Below the pieces are notes generated by a model. The model was not told the DNA's origin. It worked only from the letters and a program-made list of their open reading frames with translations, and searched no databases. This document shows positions 1 to 11,820 of a stretch of 64,000 bases of DNA, piece by piece. The stretch's first letter is position 1; every line of letters starts with the position of its first letter. This stretch comes from Polytrichum commune (Eukaryota; Streptophyta; Polytrichopsida; Polytrichales; Polytrichaceae). The stretch spans positions 7,965,001-8,029,000 of the forward strand of contig OX485807.1 of the NCBI GenBank assembly GCA_950295325.1, written 5' to 3'. A program made the translations under genes and the position numbers.

Positions 1-686
1 AAAGAACAGACACTACACCTTCTAGTGCGTCAAAATCATTGTTCTCTAAGCTTTTTCTCATTGCACTAGTATGTTGTATCTCCCTTTGCATTTTGTTGGT
101 ATTGTTGACGATGGTGACCAATTAAATACTTAGTGCCGAGTATTATATACCTTGGAACTACATGTATTTTTATTCTTAAGAACAAATAGTTGAGTGAAAG
201 ATAAAGAAAAACCAATATATTTTTTATTCTTCCCAAAATGAATGGAATTGAACCTTTTGTGTGCCTAAATATATACATGTTTGGGCTTAGGTGCACAATT
301 GTGTGAACTAGACTAGTTGAAAGGTCGGTTAGGAACACATAGACTCCCTTGAAGTTACTCTACCTTATGGCAATAGTGTTAATACGGCACAAAAGGTGAA
401 AATTTGCATAGTGAATATATAAAATTGCATTCATTCTTCAAGTAGAGAATACATCTCTAGTATGAATTATGCATGGATCAAAGATTTGTCACTTGGGCGC
501 AAACCAAACACACATCTGAATTCAAAATTGGAATGATGTAGGTTACAAAAGGACCAACACAATGATATGTGTATGGTGCAATGGACATGCTTTGTGGTAA
601 TATGGATTATAGGTCGTTTTGTTTGCTTTTGGGAACAAACCAAAAAAACCTTCTGGATTTGTTACCTTGGGAAGAATTGTTTGTCC

Positions 687-690
<4 letters not shown>

Positions 691-723
<33 letters not shown>
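691..723. repeat. (TA)n microsatellite
   Basis: About 16 uninterrupted TA units, read directly from the sequence. Confidence 0.95.
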
Positions 724-726
<3 letters not shown>

Positions 727-1889
727 TATTCCTTCAACATATTGAGAGGCCATTTAAATGACATTGGGCCATGCCTCAAGGTAGGTCATCGAATCCATAT
801 TGGTAATTTTCCCTTGGCACTTTGCCCATAGCCCTAGTAAGTTCCATTGCATGGCCAACTTACAACAATCATTTGTAGTCATTTGTACCTTGTACCTATA
901 GCAAGGTTGTTGCATACCATAACGTAGCGAGTCCCATGACTTAGTAAACTTTACTAATACCCTGAGCAAGGCAAAGGAAACAACCTTAAGACAACGTAAG
1001 TTCTATTTATAACAACGGAAGCAACAAAAAACAACGGAATCTTTATTTTATGGGTTGTCCTAAATGCATATTCCATGTTAAAGTTAAAATTGAGCTACAA
1101 TATGCATGTAATCTTTGAGTGACTTGCCCATGTGATTGTGTGTTGAATACTTGAACCAAAACTTGTAGATGACTTACAATGGTTTGGTTTCATATATGTA
1201 CACCTCAAATTGGCAAACATGTATAATCAAATCAATATTGAGTCTTCAGTCACAATTTACATTCTAGGATGTCCCAATTGCATATGAGCTTGAACAATGG
1301 TCACATTAAGATACTGTACCAACCTAATTATGAACTAACCTTAACTCTAAACTTGTCAATAACCTGAACTCTTATTTTAATAGAGGGGAGAATTAACGAC
1401 CCATCATTCGTTTTGTCTTGAAAAATTGATTCTTACTAAAGTAGCTATATTCTACCATTGACATTCTTCATTAAAATAAATAGTTTTAAATTCGGGTGCA
1501 AATATGGCCAAGGACGTGAAGGAATGCAAGGTAGAATCCTATGCAACATTTGGTATTTTGTGTCATTATTTGTATGCATTGTGAGTATTTTTAGAATCTC
1601 TCAATCTATGTCACATATATAATATTTTTCTTAAAACCCTGGGTTGACACAAATTCATCTAACATATTGAATTTTTTAATAGATATGCACAATCAAAAAC
1701 TTACATATGTAATGTTTTGGCATGTTTGTATCATGCTGGTTAGAATCACCACTTGTGTCAATATATTGAGGGTCTAATCAAACAAGGTTTGGTACAAATT
1801 AAAGAATACAAAAATCATCTAATTATGATATTGACATTTTGTGGATTATTTTGCGCTGCCCTAAGTTGTTGAATTCACCAAAATACAAC

Positions 1890-2225
1890 ATATGTATGAT
1901 CCCACACGATGTGCACGATGATCAATATAGCAAGTGTTTGTTGATGATTTTGATATGACAGTGAGACTGGACTATGTGCTCAAACTATAATATAGTCCAA
2001 TCTCACTTACTATTATATCATTCAAGGTTCATCAACTAACTTAATTAGGGGGGACCTATGTGATCATTTGAAGAAAGCAAATCCTTTACTTTAGTCTTTT
2101 ATAAATTATGCATTTCAACTTCATTTATGAAAATTGAAGATTAATGACAACATTAGTGATTCTCAACATTCAAGCCACTTCAATAGTTGGAAATATATTT
2201 GGAGTTGGAAGTGCCCACAAGACAA
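1890..2225. repeat. dispersed repeat family, copy 1
   Basis: It shares with copies near 10.6 and 48.6 kb a block reading roughly GACCTATGTGATCAYTT, then a variable A/T segment, ending with TTGGAAGTGCCCACAA. No terminal repeats or coding capacity were seen, so the type of element is unknown. It overlaps the hairpin at 1940-2036. Confidence 0.45.
1940..2036. repeat. imperfect hairpin
   Basis: Two arms of about 40 nt, starting GTTGATGA and ending TCATCAAC, enclose a short loop. The inner 16-18 bp (AGTGAGAYTGGACTAT) pair almost perfectly. It could fold as a small RNA precursor or be a degenerate MITE. No transcript evidence is available. Confidence 0.5.
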
Positions 2226-2629
2226 CTGCATTACCTTAGGTTCGGATACCTTATCTACAAGTTATTTGGAACTTAAACTTGAAAGTGTTGGAAGTAACTA
2301 GATAGTACTATTAGTGTGGGTGAAAAGCTAGAGTGGAAATAATTAGCATGGGCCACACTAATTTTCTAGTCAAGGTGGAATATTCACAAAGGCGTTTGAC
2401 CAACACGTAATGTTAGATATAGGGCAAAAGTAACATAAAATAAATAATCACCCCACTAATTTTGTAATTTTTTTTAATGTGGTCCATGCTAATTTCCTAC
2501 TAGACATATGGTGTGGTTTGAAGATATGTGGCCCACATTAATTCTCACTATGAGTACTAGTGTGGACTCTATAAAATTCTTGTTTCCCACAATAATGGGA
2601 CTATTTAATGTATGTAAGGTAGAAGTGCC

Positions 2630-2900
2630 TATTCCAAACTTATTTCAATCAAACACCTATAAATTTTGAGTGATATGTGATAAAGTATGACCCCAAGATT
2701 GTATATCAAAACGAAATATGTTAAAAAATAGATTGGACTACGTGTCAAAATACAAAAACCATTCTAGACTTGATACTCAACAGAATTGGCGTGAGAATTG
2801 GGAGGAGGGAGAGGGATCTACATGACCATTTAATGAGCACGACAATCTTCACTTTGATAATGAATGCAATATTCATACAAGGTGGGCCAAAATCATGAGG
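2630..2900. repeat. dispersed repeat family, copy 2
   Basis: It is similar to the copy near 42.0-42.25 kb. Both contain a block like TTTGAGTGATATGTG, then CACCATTCTAG (the first position differs in this copy), then ATGACCAYTTAATGAGCACG, then CTTTGATAATGAAT or a close variant. No terminal structure is evident. Confidence 0.5.
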
Positions 2901-2947
2901 AAATTGACTGTGCCCTCAATTTGGATTCGGTAACCATTTTGTACTAA

Positions 2948-3431
2948 GGGCCACTTCACACATGAGCCAAGAGGTATGACCATAAAATTGTGAGAGCCCA
3001 AAAGAAAGTGTCCAACGACACCTCCAAAAATCATGTAGTGTGGTCACGGGCCCTCAAGTGTAGTGTGAAATCATATGTGATTGGGCCCTCAACTAAATGA
3101 TATTTCAATGAATATCTATCCATGCAGGTCCTCACGCATGATTATTTAAAGTAAATCAACGGTTGTGAGCATTTGGAATGCAACGGTCTCCCAGTTTTGT
3201 GTTAGGCCTACCTTCAAGAGGTGATTTTTGAATAAAAGTGACCATGAAACATGATCCATTCAATGCCATGTAGGAATTCATGTAGACTTTACATCCATCT
3301 TTCATTCACATACTCCGTTGGTCCCTCAAGCGTAGTGTGAAGCGAACTTGGACCAACTCCGCCCTTTCCACCAATGAGAGTGCTTGAAGGGTAATGGTCA
3401 CGGGCTCTCAGTCTCGTGTGTGAAGTGGCCC
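2948..3431. mobile_element. PIF/Harbinger-type MITE, TAA target duplication
   Basis: The ends form inverted repeats of about 19 bp that begin GGGCCACTTCACACAYGAG, with one mismatch between the ends. A direct TAA lies on both sides (2945-2947 and 3432-3434). A GGGCC-type terminus with a TWA duplication is the established signature of the PIF/Harbinger (Tourist-like) superfamily. At 484 bp without an ORF it is non-autonomous. Internal copies of the motif GGGCCCTCAA add further symmetry. Confidence 0.8.
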
Positions 3432-5290
3432 TAATAGCCTTTTTCATATCCTAGATAGAAGTGGGCTAAGCCGGGAAAAAGTAACCATTTAAGACCCATC
3501 TATCCTCAGCTTATGGCAATTTAGCAAGCTTATGTGGGAGGATCCTTGGAGCCAAGCGTTGGGGGGTTTAGGGTTTAGGGTTTAGCGGGGGTTTCTGAAA
3601 ACTAGAGAAGAAAGCAAAGACTTTTGATTGAAGGCTCGCGAATTCTATCAGGGAAGCAAGCCTCACTTGCTCACGTTGTCGTTCACGGTGGATTCTCATC
3701 TGCCTTCGCCATATTGCCACCTCCAACTCCACCTCACCCAAGTAAGCCTCTGCGACATTTCACTCATGTTATGCCTGCTTCTGGAATCGATTTGTTTCGA
3801 GAATGAACGTGCGCAACAGCATTCCGTGTTGGGATTCCATGAACGTGAGCAATTTACGAGGTTTTTAAGATCGAGATTGTAAGGAAGGCTAGAGACCTCA
3901 AGATGAACGGAGATATCTCCTGTTGTCTGATACGTACAGAGGGATTGCTGATGTGGTCATTTTTTGAGACTTCGGAGAAGTAATCCCCTTCTCTCCTGTT
4001 TCTGGTGCCTCGAGTGGTATGGAAAGAGGCCCTGTGAGGATTAGGGTTAGGGTCGAGGGTTGGATGACAGAGGGTTTAGCATCAGAATTGCCTGAAGTAA
4101 TGCTGCTCTTGGGAGCAGAAAAAGCACATTGTTTTGTTAGGCAAACTCCTCATGTGCTTTCTGAGTTTCCGAGCCCAGGGAGAATATAAAAATGATTTTC
4201 ATTATCATGACTATGGCTCAACCTCAGTACTCGAATTTGCTGTGTAGGCTAATTTTGACAGTGCTTTTGAAATATTGCTTTCAATTCGCTGAGGTTTAAC
4301 TTCTGTATGTACATTGAATTCACAGTATTTACAAGCTTCTTGTTAGACTCATCAACACATGCTCCTTCTTCTTTCCTCTACCTTTTTCTTTCTTGCAGAC
4401 ACAGTTGCTAGGGAGCACTAGATCTGAGGAGATCGATCTTACATGGTGCTTTGTGTGTGTTTAGTCAAATTTTTGGGAGCTAGGTATGTGGTGGGGTTGT
4501 TCGACCAGAGGTGTTGTGGTTTAGGGTTTGTCACTCTCCCGAAGATGCAGTTCTCGGTAGACAAATGATACGCAATACAGCGTTCTTGCTGAGTACAGAA
4601 GAGTGTAAGGAAGTAGAAGAAACTTCGTGGACACTTCTACCTTATAAAATAATTCCAAACTAAATTCAAGTTCTTGTCAACTTTCGGAAGCTGTTTTATT
4701 GGATGTTCGGTGAGGTCGGGTTTGGTGAATCCAAACAAAAGAGTTTCCTCTCCCTGCCTGGAGGATTAGCAATTTGGAGGGAAGAAACAACTCAATTGGA
4801 AGGGAGCAGATTGAAACATCTCAGCAAAGAATATTACACATTTCTGCAGTGAAGACGAATTAAACAGGAAGAGATTTATTTAGTAGAATAAATTTTAACA
4901 GTAAGGAACTTCAACAACTGAGCAGTATGTAACAATGACATGAATTCTCTAATTTCCAATTTGTATCTCTAAAATTGACGTGAATTCTTTAGTAATGCTT
5001 AATTCCATCAAGTTGGTGACATTGCCCATGTGTGGTAACATGCCTTTGTTCCCTGTGTCTTCAAGACATAGAGGAATATTTTTGGTACAGTTTCAGAAGT
5101 GTGCTTCTTCGAACTCTGAAGTGTGCCTCACAATACTTAAATTGCGAGGCCTTCAATGTGAGTACAATTTTCCTTGAATTGTCATCATTCCATTTAGAGC
5201 CAACGGTAATGCTCACAAACATATTGGTGAAACAGGATCTGAGGAAGGGCTGTGTACAGACGAGGTGGAACAGAGGAGAAGGCCGTTTCA
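3432..5290 (+). other. upstream region and probable 5' UTR of the UTP16-like gene
   Basis: The stretch contains a telo-box cluster at 3567-3584 and CT-rich and G-rich promoter-like segments, but no convincing protein. The 84-aa frame at 3628-3882 and similar frames lack recognisable features. Transcription of the gene starting at 5291 may begin near 3.6 kb with non-coding leader exons, but no splice structure could be fixed. Confidence 0.35.
3567..3584 (+). promoter_or_regulatory. telo-box (TTTAGGG repeats)
   Basis: About two and a half tandem TTTAGGG units lie about 1.7 kb upstream of the next coding start. Interstitial telomere motifs of this kind are known in plant promoters of ribosome-related and growth genes. 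That agrees with the downstream ribosome-biogenesis-like product. It is far too short to be a telomere. Confidence 0.5.
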
Positions 5291-6938
5291 ATGGCGGATC
5301 AGCACTTTGATGACGATGAAGCTCCTGAAGAAGTCACTTTAAATGAGGTAACCCAACCCCCTAAAATATATGGTTAAGGAATTGATATGTTTGAGACTTA
5401 GGAGTCAATCATGTTTCTCAGCTGTAAACAATGTTGCTGACCTTTGCGGATGTCACCAATGTGCTAAGAAGGGTTGTCTTTCAGTTGTAAAAGAGTACCG
5501 TGTACATTTTTAGGGACCCATTGTTGTTTTGGCTATCAATCATTAAGTGGGGATGGAACTCTTTGTTTTGCAAAGGCGCTCTGCAAATCATTTTTGTCTA
5601 ACCGTGCTGTTATCAGGGTCGGGAGGAGGCAGAGAAAACCCGAAAGGAGGAGAAAGAGATGAAGAAGAGGTTCATATCATCCACAAACCTTGTAGATGTC
5701 TCATTGGGAGTTGGTCCCAATGATTTCCCATCGGTTGTTATGCATACAAAATCCATAAATTATTTCCACTTGTGGCACATGCTTGGTGGTAGTGTTTGAA
5801 TTTGAATGAAGAAACTATTTTGGTTCATTGAGGGTCAAACACATTTTAGCACCTCTTGGCATGTCCAAATGAGATTGACCCTCAAGGAACCAATATAGAA
5901 TGTTCTCCATTCAAGCCTCCACACTATCTCCAAGCATGCACCAAAGAACTTACCGAACATGGAATGTGTTGTATACAAAACAACTAAATCTCGACCAAAA
6001 GTCCCGTTGACCTAGAGGATGACTATTCAGTGAGATCTATTGTTCCTCTGAGATCAGGCGTGCATCAAGTGTTTGTCACATTTGTGCACACTTCTATTGC
6101 TTACAACGGGTTTGTGTTGTTCAGAATAGCTGCGGAATTGAAACAAAGACGCAAGTCTATGTCCGGTGAACAGCGCAAGGAGGTCTCGGGCACTGCAACA
6201 GAATCAACTGGCGAAGAGGCAGCCGATTTGCCCAGGACAACGGAACGCATGAGTAGGAAAGGCAGGGATGGTGATGGTAAAAGCTTTGGTGGAAAAGCTC
6301 TAGAGGAACGGGACCCTGGCTCAGTCATGCTGGATGAAAGTGTATTGAAGTTGGTTCAAGCTAAACATTCGTATGTGTTCCTCATTCAGCTTTTGCAAGA
6401 ATTTATTCCTGTGATTTGTCATGTTTTTGTTTCAACTCGATTTTGGAAAGTGGTCTTCGCATAAGACATTGGCAGTTGGAGATGGACTTCAGAATTCACC
6501 CCATATCTGACTTTTCAACCCATATTGATCTCAATGGAATGCTGATTTTTAATGGAGCTTATGCAGACAAGTAGCAATGGGAGCTTCGCAAGCAAAGCAC
6601 ATTTACATCAAGGACAGGAAGATCAAAAAAGCATCAAGGCCGGCACTTGAAATCAACACAGATAGCAGGTATCAGTCCTGCATAAGCAATTTCTTGCCTC
6701 TCACTAAGGATTTTGTCAGGTATTTTGTCGAGTGATGTATGGGTTTAAGCTTGTTTTGAATAGACCTAATTGTGAACATTTGTCCTGCAGAACAAAAATT
6801 GTCTTGCTAAAGTCAAGGCCCAAATCAGCAGCAACAGCAAATGCAGTGGAATTCAGACAGAGTCAAATGTTTGGGCAGCATCAGCGGTCACATAGTATGT
6901 TGAGTTTTGTCTCAAAACCATTCAAAGCCTCAGTTTAG
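5291..6938 (+). CDS. small charged protein, U3 snoRNA-associated (UTP16-like) candidate
   Basis: A five-exon model keeps one open frame and encodes 201 aa: 5291-5347, 5617-5669, 6125-6370, 6567-6668 and 6791-6938. Every junction is GT/AG with matching phase. The N-terminus carries an acidic patch followed by APEEVTL, then a Lys/Glu/Arg-rich helix (residues about 20-45). This is the pattern I associate with the U3_snoRNA_assoc family (yeast UTP16/BUD21), nucleolar factors of small-subunit rRNA processing. The rest is basic, with clusters such as KDRKIKKASR (about 138-147), and hydrophilic; no signal peptide or membrane segment is seen. The start is the first ATG of the conserved-looking acidic block. 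The gene structure is fairly firm. The function is inferred from composition and a short motif only. Confidence 0.7.
5735..5982. repeat. long foldback inside intron 2
   Basis: Two arms of about 105 nt (5735-5838 and 5875-5982) are inverted copies at perhaps 70-75% identity by eye. They share ACATGCTTGG/GCATGCTTGG and end TTGAGGGTCAA at the loop side, enclosing about 36 nt. It lies wholly in the second intron of the UTP16-like gene, so it is transcribed with it. It is either a MITE lacking recognisable ends or a long hairpin able to feed small RNA production. Confidence 0.65.
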
Positions 6939-8823
6939 TCAAACACTATCATCAGATGTGACCATCAACTGAATCTGAAATACTGGCCATATACTTGCTC
7001 AATATTGGGCGTGGATTCATCTGAGCAAGTTACGAATATGGGTGCACATGAACACTGAATGGAGATTGATTGATGTGATGGAAGAATCAATTGTGATTGT
7101 AGCTTATTCTAAAATAGGGATTGTTCTCCACAAATCTGCCCAGTAGAGTGTAGACTACTTTGAGAGGAGATGTTGTGTCACCTATGCAATACTTTTGTAT
7201 GACCTACAATGAGAATGCCTCAGAAAAACAGTGCAGAAAGTTTTCATATTCAACTGTTGCAGCAATCTTCACTAAGTCACTTGATTTCAATTTCTTAGTC
7301 CAAATTTCTTGTGATCATTCATTTACAAAACACAATCCTCTTTTATTTGAATCTATGGAAACTTCTTGGGTATTAGTTGGAGGATTAGAAGAAATTCGGT
7401 GAAGAATGCACTGTCACTCGTGGTGACCCAAAGCGCCCCCCATGTCGCGCACCTCACTCTGCGACAGTTTACAACACATTCTTCGCTAAGATGAGGTTTG
7501 ACAGCATGGCAGTGAAAGATGTGACACTGTCATGCTTTGTTTAGCCAGGTGGACTCAAGGGTTCCTTGGGAATTCCTTGGGAGGTGGACTCAAGGTAGAA
7601 ATGCAAAAATGGTGAGCTATATTTATAGAAGGTCAGACTTCTGACATTGCACAGGAATGATCCCTGTGCTAGGATGTGTCATGCTTGCAAAAGCGTTGGG
7701 GGGGAGGTTGAAGTGTGCGTTGGGAATTCGCAATATGCCGAATTGGTGGGGCACTGTCAATGAGCATGACATACATGGTTGACTGGCATCCAGTACAACA
7801 ATCTGGTTATATGGCTAATTCCACTGAACAACCACACAGATCTAATGGCCAGATTGTTGTACTTGAGTTCGATAAACACCTACAACCATTCAGCATACAG
7901 TATACAGAAAGTTTGGGCTTGGACATTATCAGGCACTTGCATGTACGACCTAGTCAGATAAACCTGTCAAGTCAACTCTAATTTTTCTCAAGGTGAATAG
8001 CCTGTACCTTATTGAATTATGAAGGAATCATGAGAACGATAGAGATGTTTGCTTGATGATACTGTAATGTATGTGTAATTAGATGATGAATACAATCAAG
8101 CCATGGGTGTAACAACAAATTCCAAGCTTTGGAAGACTTATCCTAAACCAAAGCCTGCAAGACCTTCAACAGCCAATGCACATAGTTGTCATACTCTTGC
8201 ATCTGCATCTGCGACTTTTGTATAACAACAAAACGCAGCCATTGGCAAGAAATTCAATGGGAATGTTTGATTGGGCACTCGATTATTTAATCTGTGGACC
8301 CGATTCATAGGCAACAAGAGGAGTGACAAAAAAATTGATACAATTTTGAGAGTGTCAATCAAGCCTAGTCAGTTTTTATGCGAGAATGAAAGTTGAAAAG
8401 TTGGAAAACCTCCATGAAACTCCATATTGATGTATCCTTTCAAAGCGTAACTTGAAGTGGCCTTCTTTAGTAGCGTGTTGTAACTTCAAGGTTACATACC
8501 CTTCAAGGTTGTATTGTAATTTCCATATTACCCTAAACTGCTTCACCATTTCTCAACTGCTTGTTGGGAGTACTTACAATTGTGCCGCAACAGATTCAGA
8601 GGCCTTCAAGTTATCGCACACTTGACGAGAATCCAATCTCTTCCAACATCCTTTCCATACTCGGTTACAGATATTAAGTTAACACTCCTCACAACTCTTC
8701 AAGACTCCTTTCGGTACTCGACCCATGTCACCACCAAAAGGACAAAGTGGTCCACGGCAAAGAGGCTCTTCATTTATGCTTGCTTCTTAAGGAACCGCCT
8801 TTCAAATCTATCTATCAAGGCAC
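6939..8823. other. intergenic, no gene recognised
   Basis: Short frames such as 7160-7402 and 7715-7981 have no recognisable motif. The part before 7.2 kb probably contains the 3' UTR of the preceding gene, and the part after 8.0 kb the 3' side of the reverse-strand MDR gene. Confidence 0.5.
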
Positions 8824-10436
8824 TCAGCCTGTGAGCATAACTTTGCCACCACAAGTGTTTTTCTTTGAGCACTTCAATGCTTCCTCGATGTCTGCAAGAT
8901 CGAATCTCTCCCCACTCAACGGCTCTACAACTTTCTCCTCCATCAACCTCCCGACCTCTCGAGTAAATACGGTTTGCCTATTATGTTCCTCGATGTAATT
9001 GCTGAGATTCCATCCCAAGAGCTTCACACCCCTAAAAAGGTCCAACGTCCCCACCGTTGTGTCCCAAGTGCCGCCCAAGTTCCCGTACACAAATACGGTG
9101 CCCCCAGACCTCACGCACAAGCCAACCGTTTTGGTGAACTCGCCGCCAATTGGATCGATGGCCCCATACGCGAGCTTCCCGTGCGTGATTTCCTTCACCC
9201 GGGAAACCACGTCTTCATCACTTGACAATATGACCTCATCCGCTCCGAGGGCTTTCAACTCTGCCTTTTGCTCTGCTCGGCGCACCACGTTGATTGTCTT
9301 GATGCCCCAGTAATGCTTTGCCATTTGGATCACACAATGGCCGAGTACCGAGCCGGCAGCGGTCTGCAAGAGGTATTCGCCTTTTGGCACTTGCAAGTCC
9401 TCAATGAGCCCGTACGCCGTCCAAGGGTTGATCACGAATTGTGAGGCAGCTGTGTCAGTCACCGAGTCCGGGACTGGCCATGCAGCGTCCTCAGAGATCT
9501 CCACATAGTCCTGCCATGAGCCCTGTCCGTGTTGGGCGCCATGATGCAAGAAGGGTGTGACTCGTTGACCCACCTTTAATTTCGTCACCCCTTCTCCTAT
9601 CTGCATAGCATTACACGCCCATTACACATACAATTCCAAATTTGCCCTCAAGTTGAAATCAATATTCCTAGTCTCGGTCATTGCATCTTAGCCCTTCTCC
9701 CCACCACATCCCCAATTATTTTGATTTCCCTCATTGAAGCCATTATTGGTAGCTCATCCAAGCGGAGGGCACTTCTAGCAATTCCATGGTGTTTGTTGTT
9801 CACGCAAAGCGCATGTGAATCATGGTCTCTAATTGTGGTCCATGGACATATGGGTTATGTCCTATAACTAACTTGAGTAGGTGGATGTCTAGCTCAATGC
9901 TATTGCACCAAGTCGTTCACTCTTCTCACCACTTACATAGTCCATAGCCTTCAAGTCATATTGTAAACAACTCCTCAAAATACACAACAATCTTGTGTGT
10001 TTTCATCTATTTCTAACAACTTACCTATCCTTTTTAATCCACGCATCAATCATTCCAACCTTAACCTCCAATTTTGATCTATGAACAAACCGACTAATGA
10101 GCTATAAACTTCCCACTCATCCTCCACTCCCTCGCCAATCATGTAGTCCATAGTCATGAACTTCATACACATTAACAACCTCAAAATTTCGTGCCATTTC
10201 AACGATTATGTACAAAAGTGGGTTAATAAAAATACCGAGTGGACGATTCCGAATCCCTCATACCCAGGGATAATTGGCTTCCCATTTGCCTGAAATACGC
10301 GATTATTAAAAAAGAGGTCCACGTAAAGGAGTGGCCTCATGGTCATCCGCACTACCACATGCCCAGGTTTTGGCTTGGGCACTTCTTTTTTCACCAACTC
10401 AAAATTTGCGCCGTTGAAGACAATTGCTCTTGCCAT
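8824..10436 (-). CDS. MECR/quinone oxidoreductase-like MDR protein
   Basis: Two coding exons (10436-10236 and 9600-8824) are joined by a 635-bp GT/AG intron in phase 0 and give 325 aa. Exon 1 holds the GroES-like start (ARAIVFNGANFEL, then GYEGFG). Exon 2 begins IGEGVTKLKVGQRV, then NPWTAYGLIED, a dinucleotide-binding segment around QTAAGSVLGHCVIQMAK (about 150-170), KTINVVRR, and the C-terminal GGKVMLTG. These are hallmarks of NAD(P)H-dependent medium-chain dehydrogenase/reductases, with NPWTAYG and KTINVVRR closest to 2-enoyl thioester reductases (MECR/ETR1). No zinc-ligand cysteines are apparent. A further in-frame ATG 27 nt upstream (10463) could extend it by 9 aa. No clear organelle signal is visible. 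Substrate is uncertain: enoyl-CoA/ACP or quinone. Confidence 0.8.
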
Positions 10437-10559
10437 TATTCTTAACCTGCATGCACTATACACAAATTATAAGAACTAATAGTTCTTAATTGGCCTTGTT
10501 AGTTTTTGGCAATGAAATAAAACCATATTTCATTTGTCTCAAAATACATAATCAAATAA

Positions 10560-10810
10560 TCGGACACCTACGTTTGAGTGATATATAGCAAGGCTTGTAG
10601 TCAAGAATGAGTGCCTCATAGACGCATGTTACAATGAGGTTGGACATATGTGTGATCAAAATACAAGATCCACCATTCTCGGTTCAATGATAATGAGCGA
10701 GCACAATTTGGAAGGCACATGTGATCACTTAAGAAAAAACAAATTCTTCCCAATGACCTCCTATAACTTTTGCATCTCATCAACTTTGATCCTAAAACTT
10801 TGAAATGTCA
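10560..10810. repeat. dispersed repeat family, copy 3
   Basis: It contains the family blocks TTTGAGTGATAT, CACCATTCTCGGTTCAAT and ATGTGATCACTT, followed by a segment reading CTTTTGCATCTC that is shared with the copy near 48.7 kb. Confidence 0.5.
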
Positions 10811-10839
10811 ATTTGCGTGATTTGCAAGTTCCCGATCTC

Positions 10840-11820
10840 GTGACTCCTACATAACTCCTACAGCTATTGGTCTACAACATCCATGGAGCTTGCAAAGGGA
10901 GCAGTTACATCATGAGACTCGTGCCCACAATCAATCGGCATTTTGATTCCTGCCCACAACTTCTCAGTCGTCCTGTGCATGAAGAACTCCATGAAACTCA
11001 ATGACTTCTACATCCAACTTACAAGACCAGATACCTGAGCATGCAATAATTCACCTGAAAATCTATTGCAGCTAAATCTTGCCGATTGAACCCAAACTTG
11101 TTTGAATCGTCTTTGGAGAAAAAATACCTGGCAACCAGAAATTGCTCGCTGATCTGAAACAAAAACCTCCAGCAACAACAGCGTTCTTCCCTATCTGCAA
11201 AGTTTTTGCAATCTGCTCAGTGGTGATTGATCACTAAGAGAGCAGCGAATTTGAATCCTGGTGTGTAGCTGTCCCGAATTTGCAAGTAATTCCCGATACG
11301 ATGCGGGGTTCAAAGTTGTCTGTTGGAAGTGCCCTCGTGACTCCTACATAACTCCTACAGCTATTGGTCTACTGCATCCATGGAGCTTGCAAAGGGAGCA
11401 GTTACATCATGAGACTCACAATTAATCAATCGGCATTTTGATTCCTGCCCACAACTTAGTCGTCTTGTGCATGAAGAAGCCCATGAAACTCAATGACTTC
11501 TACATCCAACTTACAAGACCAGATACCTGAGCATGCAATAATTCACCTGAAAATCTATTGCAGCTAAATCTTGCCGCGCCGATTGAACCCAAACTTGTTT
11601 GAAATCGTCTTTGGAGAAAAAAATACCTGGCAACCAGAAATTGCTCGCTGATCTGAAACAAAAACCTCCAGCAACAACAGCGTTCTTCCCTATCTGCAAA
11701 GTTTTTGCAATCTGCTCACTGGTAATTGATCACGAAGAGAGCAGCGAATTTGAATCCTGGTGTGTAGCTGTCGGGTTAGAAATAGTGTATGTTACGACTC
11801 GGAGTGGCCCTAAATGTCAG
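10840..11820. repeat. tandem duplication, unit about 497 bp
   Basis: The segment starting GTGACTCCTACATAACTCCT at 10,840 recurs at 11,337 with high identity, including the blocks CATGGAGCTTGCAAAGGGAG and GCTGATCTGAAACAAAAACC. Differences are small indels and substitutions, so the duplication is fairly recent. The 74-aa frame at 11,599-11,823 is a by-product of the repeat. Confidence 0.85.

Larger units (their letters stand above)
1..2947. other. AT-rich intergenic DNA, no gene recognised
   Basis: Open frames here are short and none resembles a known protein. The stretch holds a (TA)n microsatellite at about 691-723, an imperfect hairpin at 1940-2036 and two copies of a dispersed repeat (about 1890-2225 and 2630-2900). 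Nothing else could be supported. Confidence 0.6.

Noticed and set aside
3567-3584. TTTAGGG units as a telomere remnant
   Set aside because: There are fewer than three units in a promoter-like setting, so a telo-box is the better reading.
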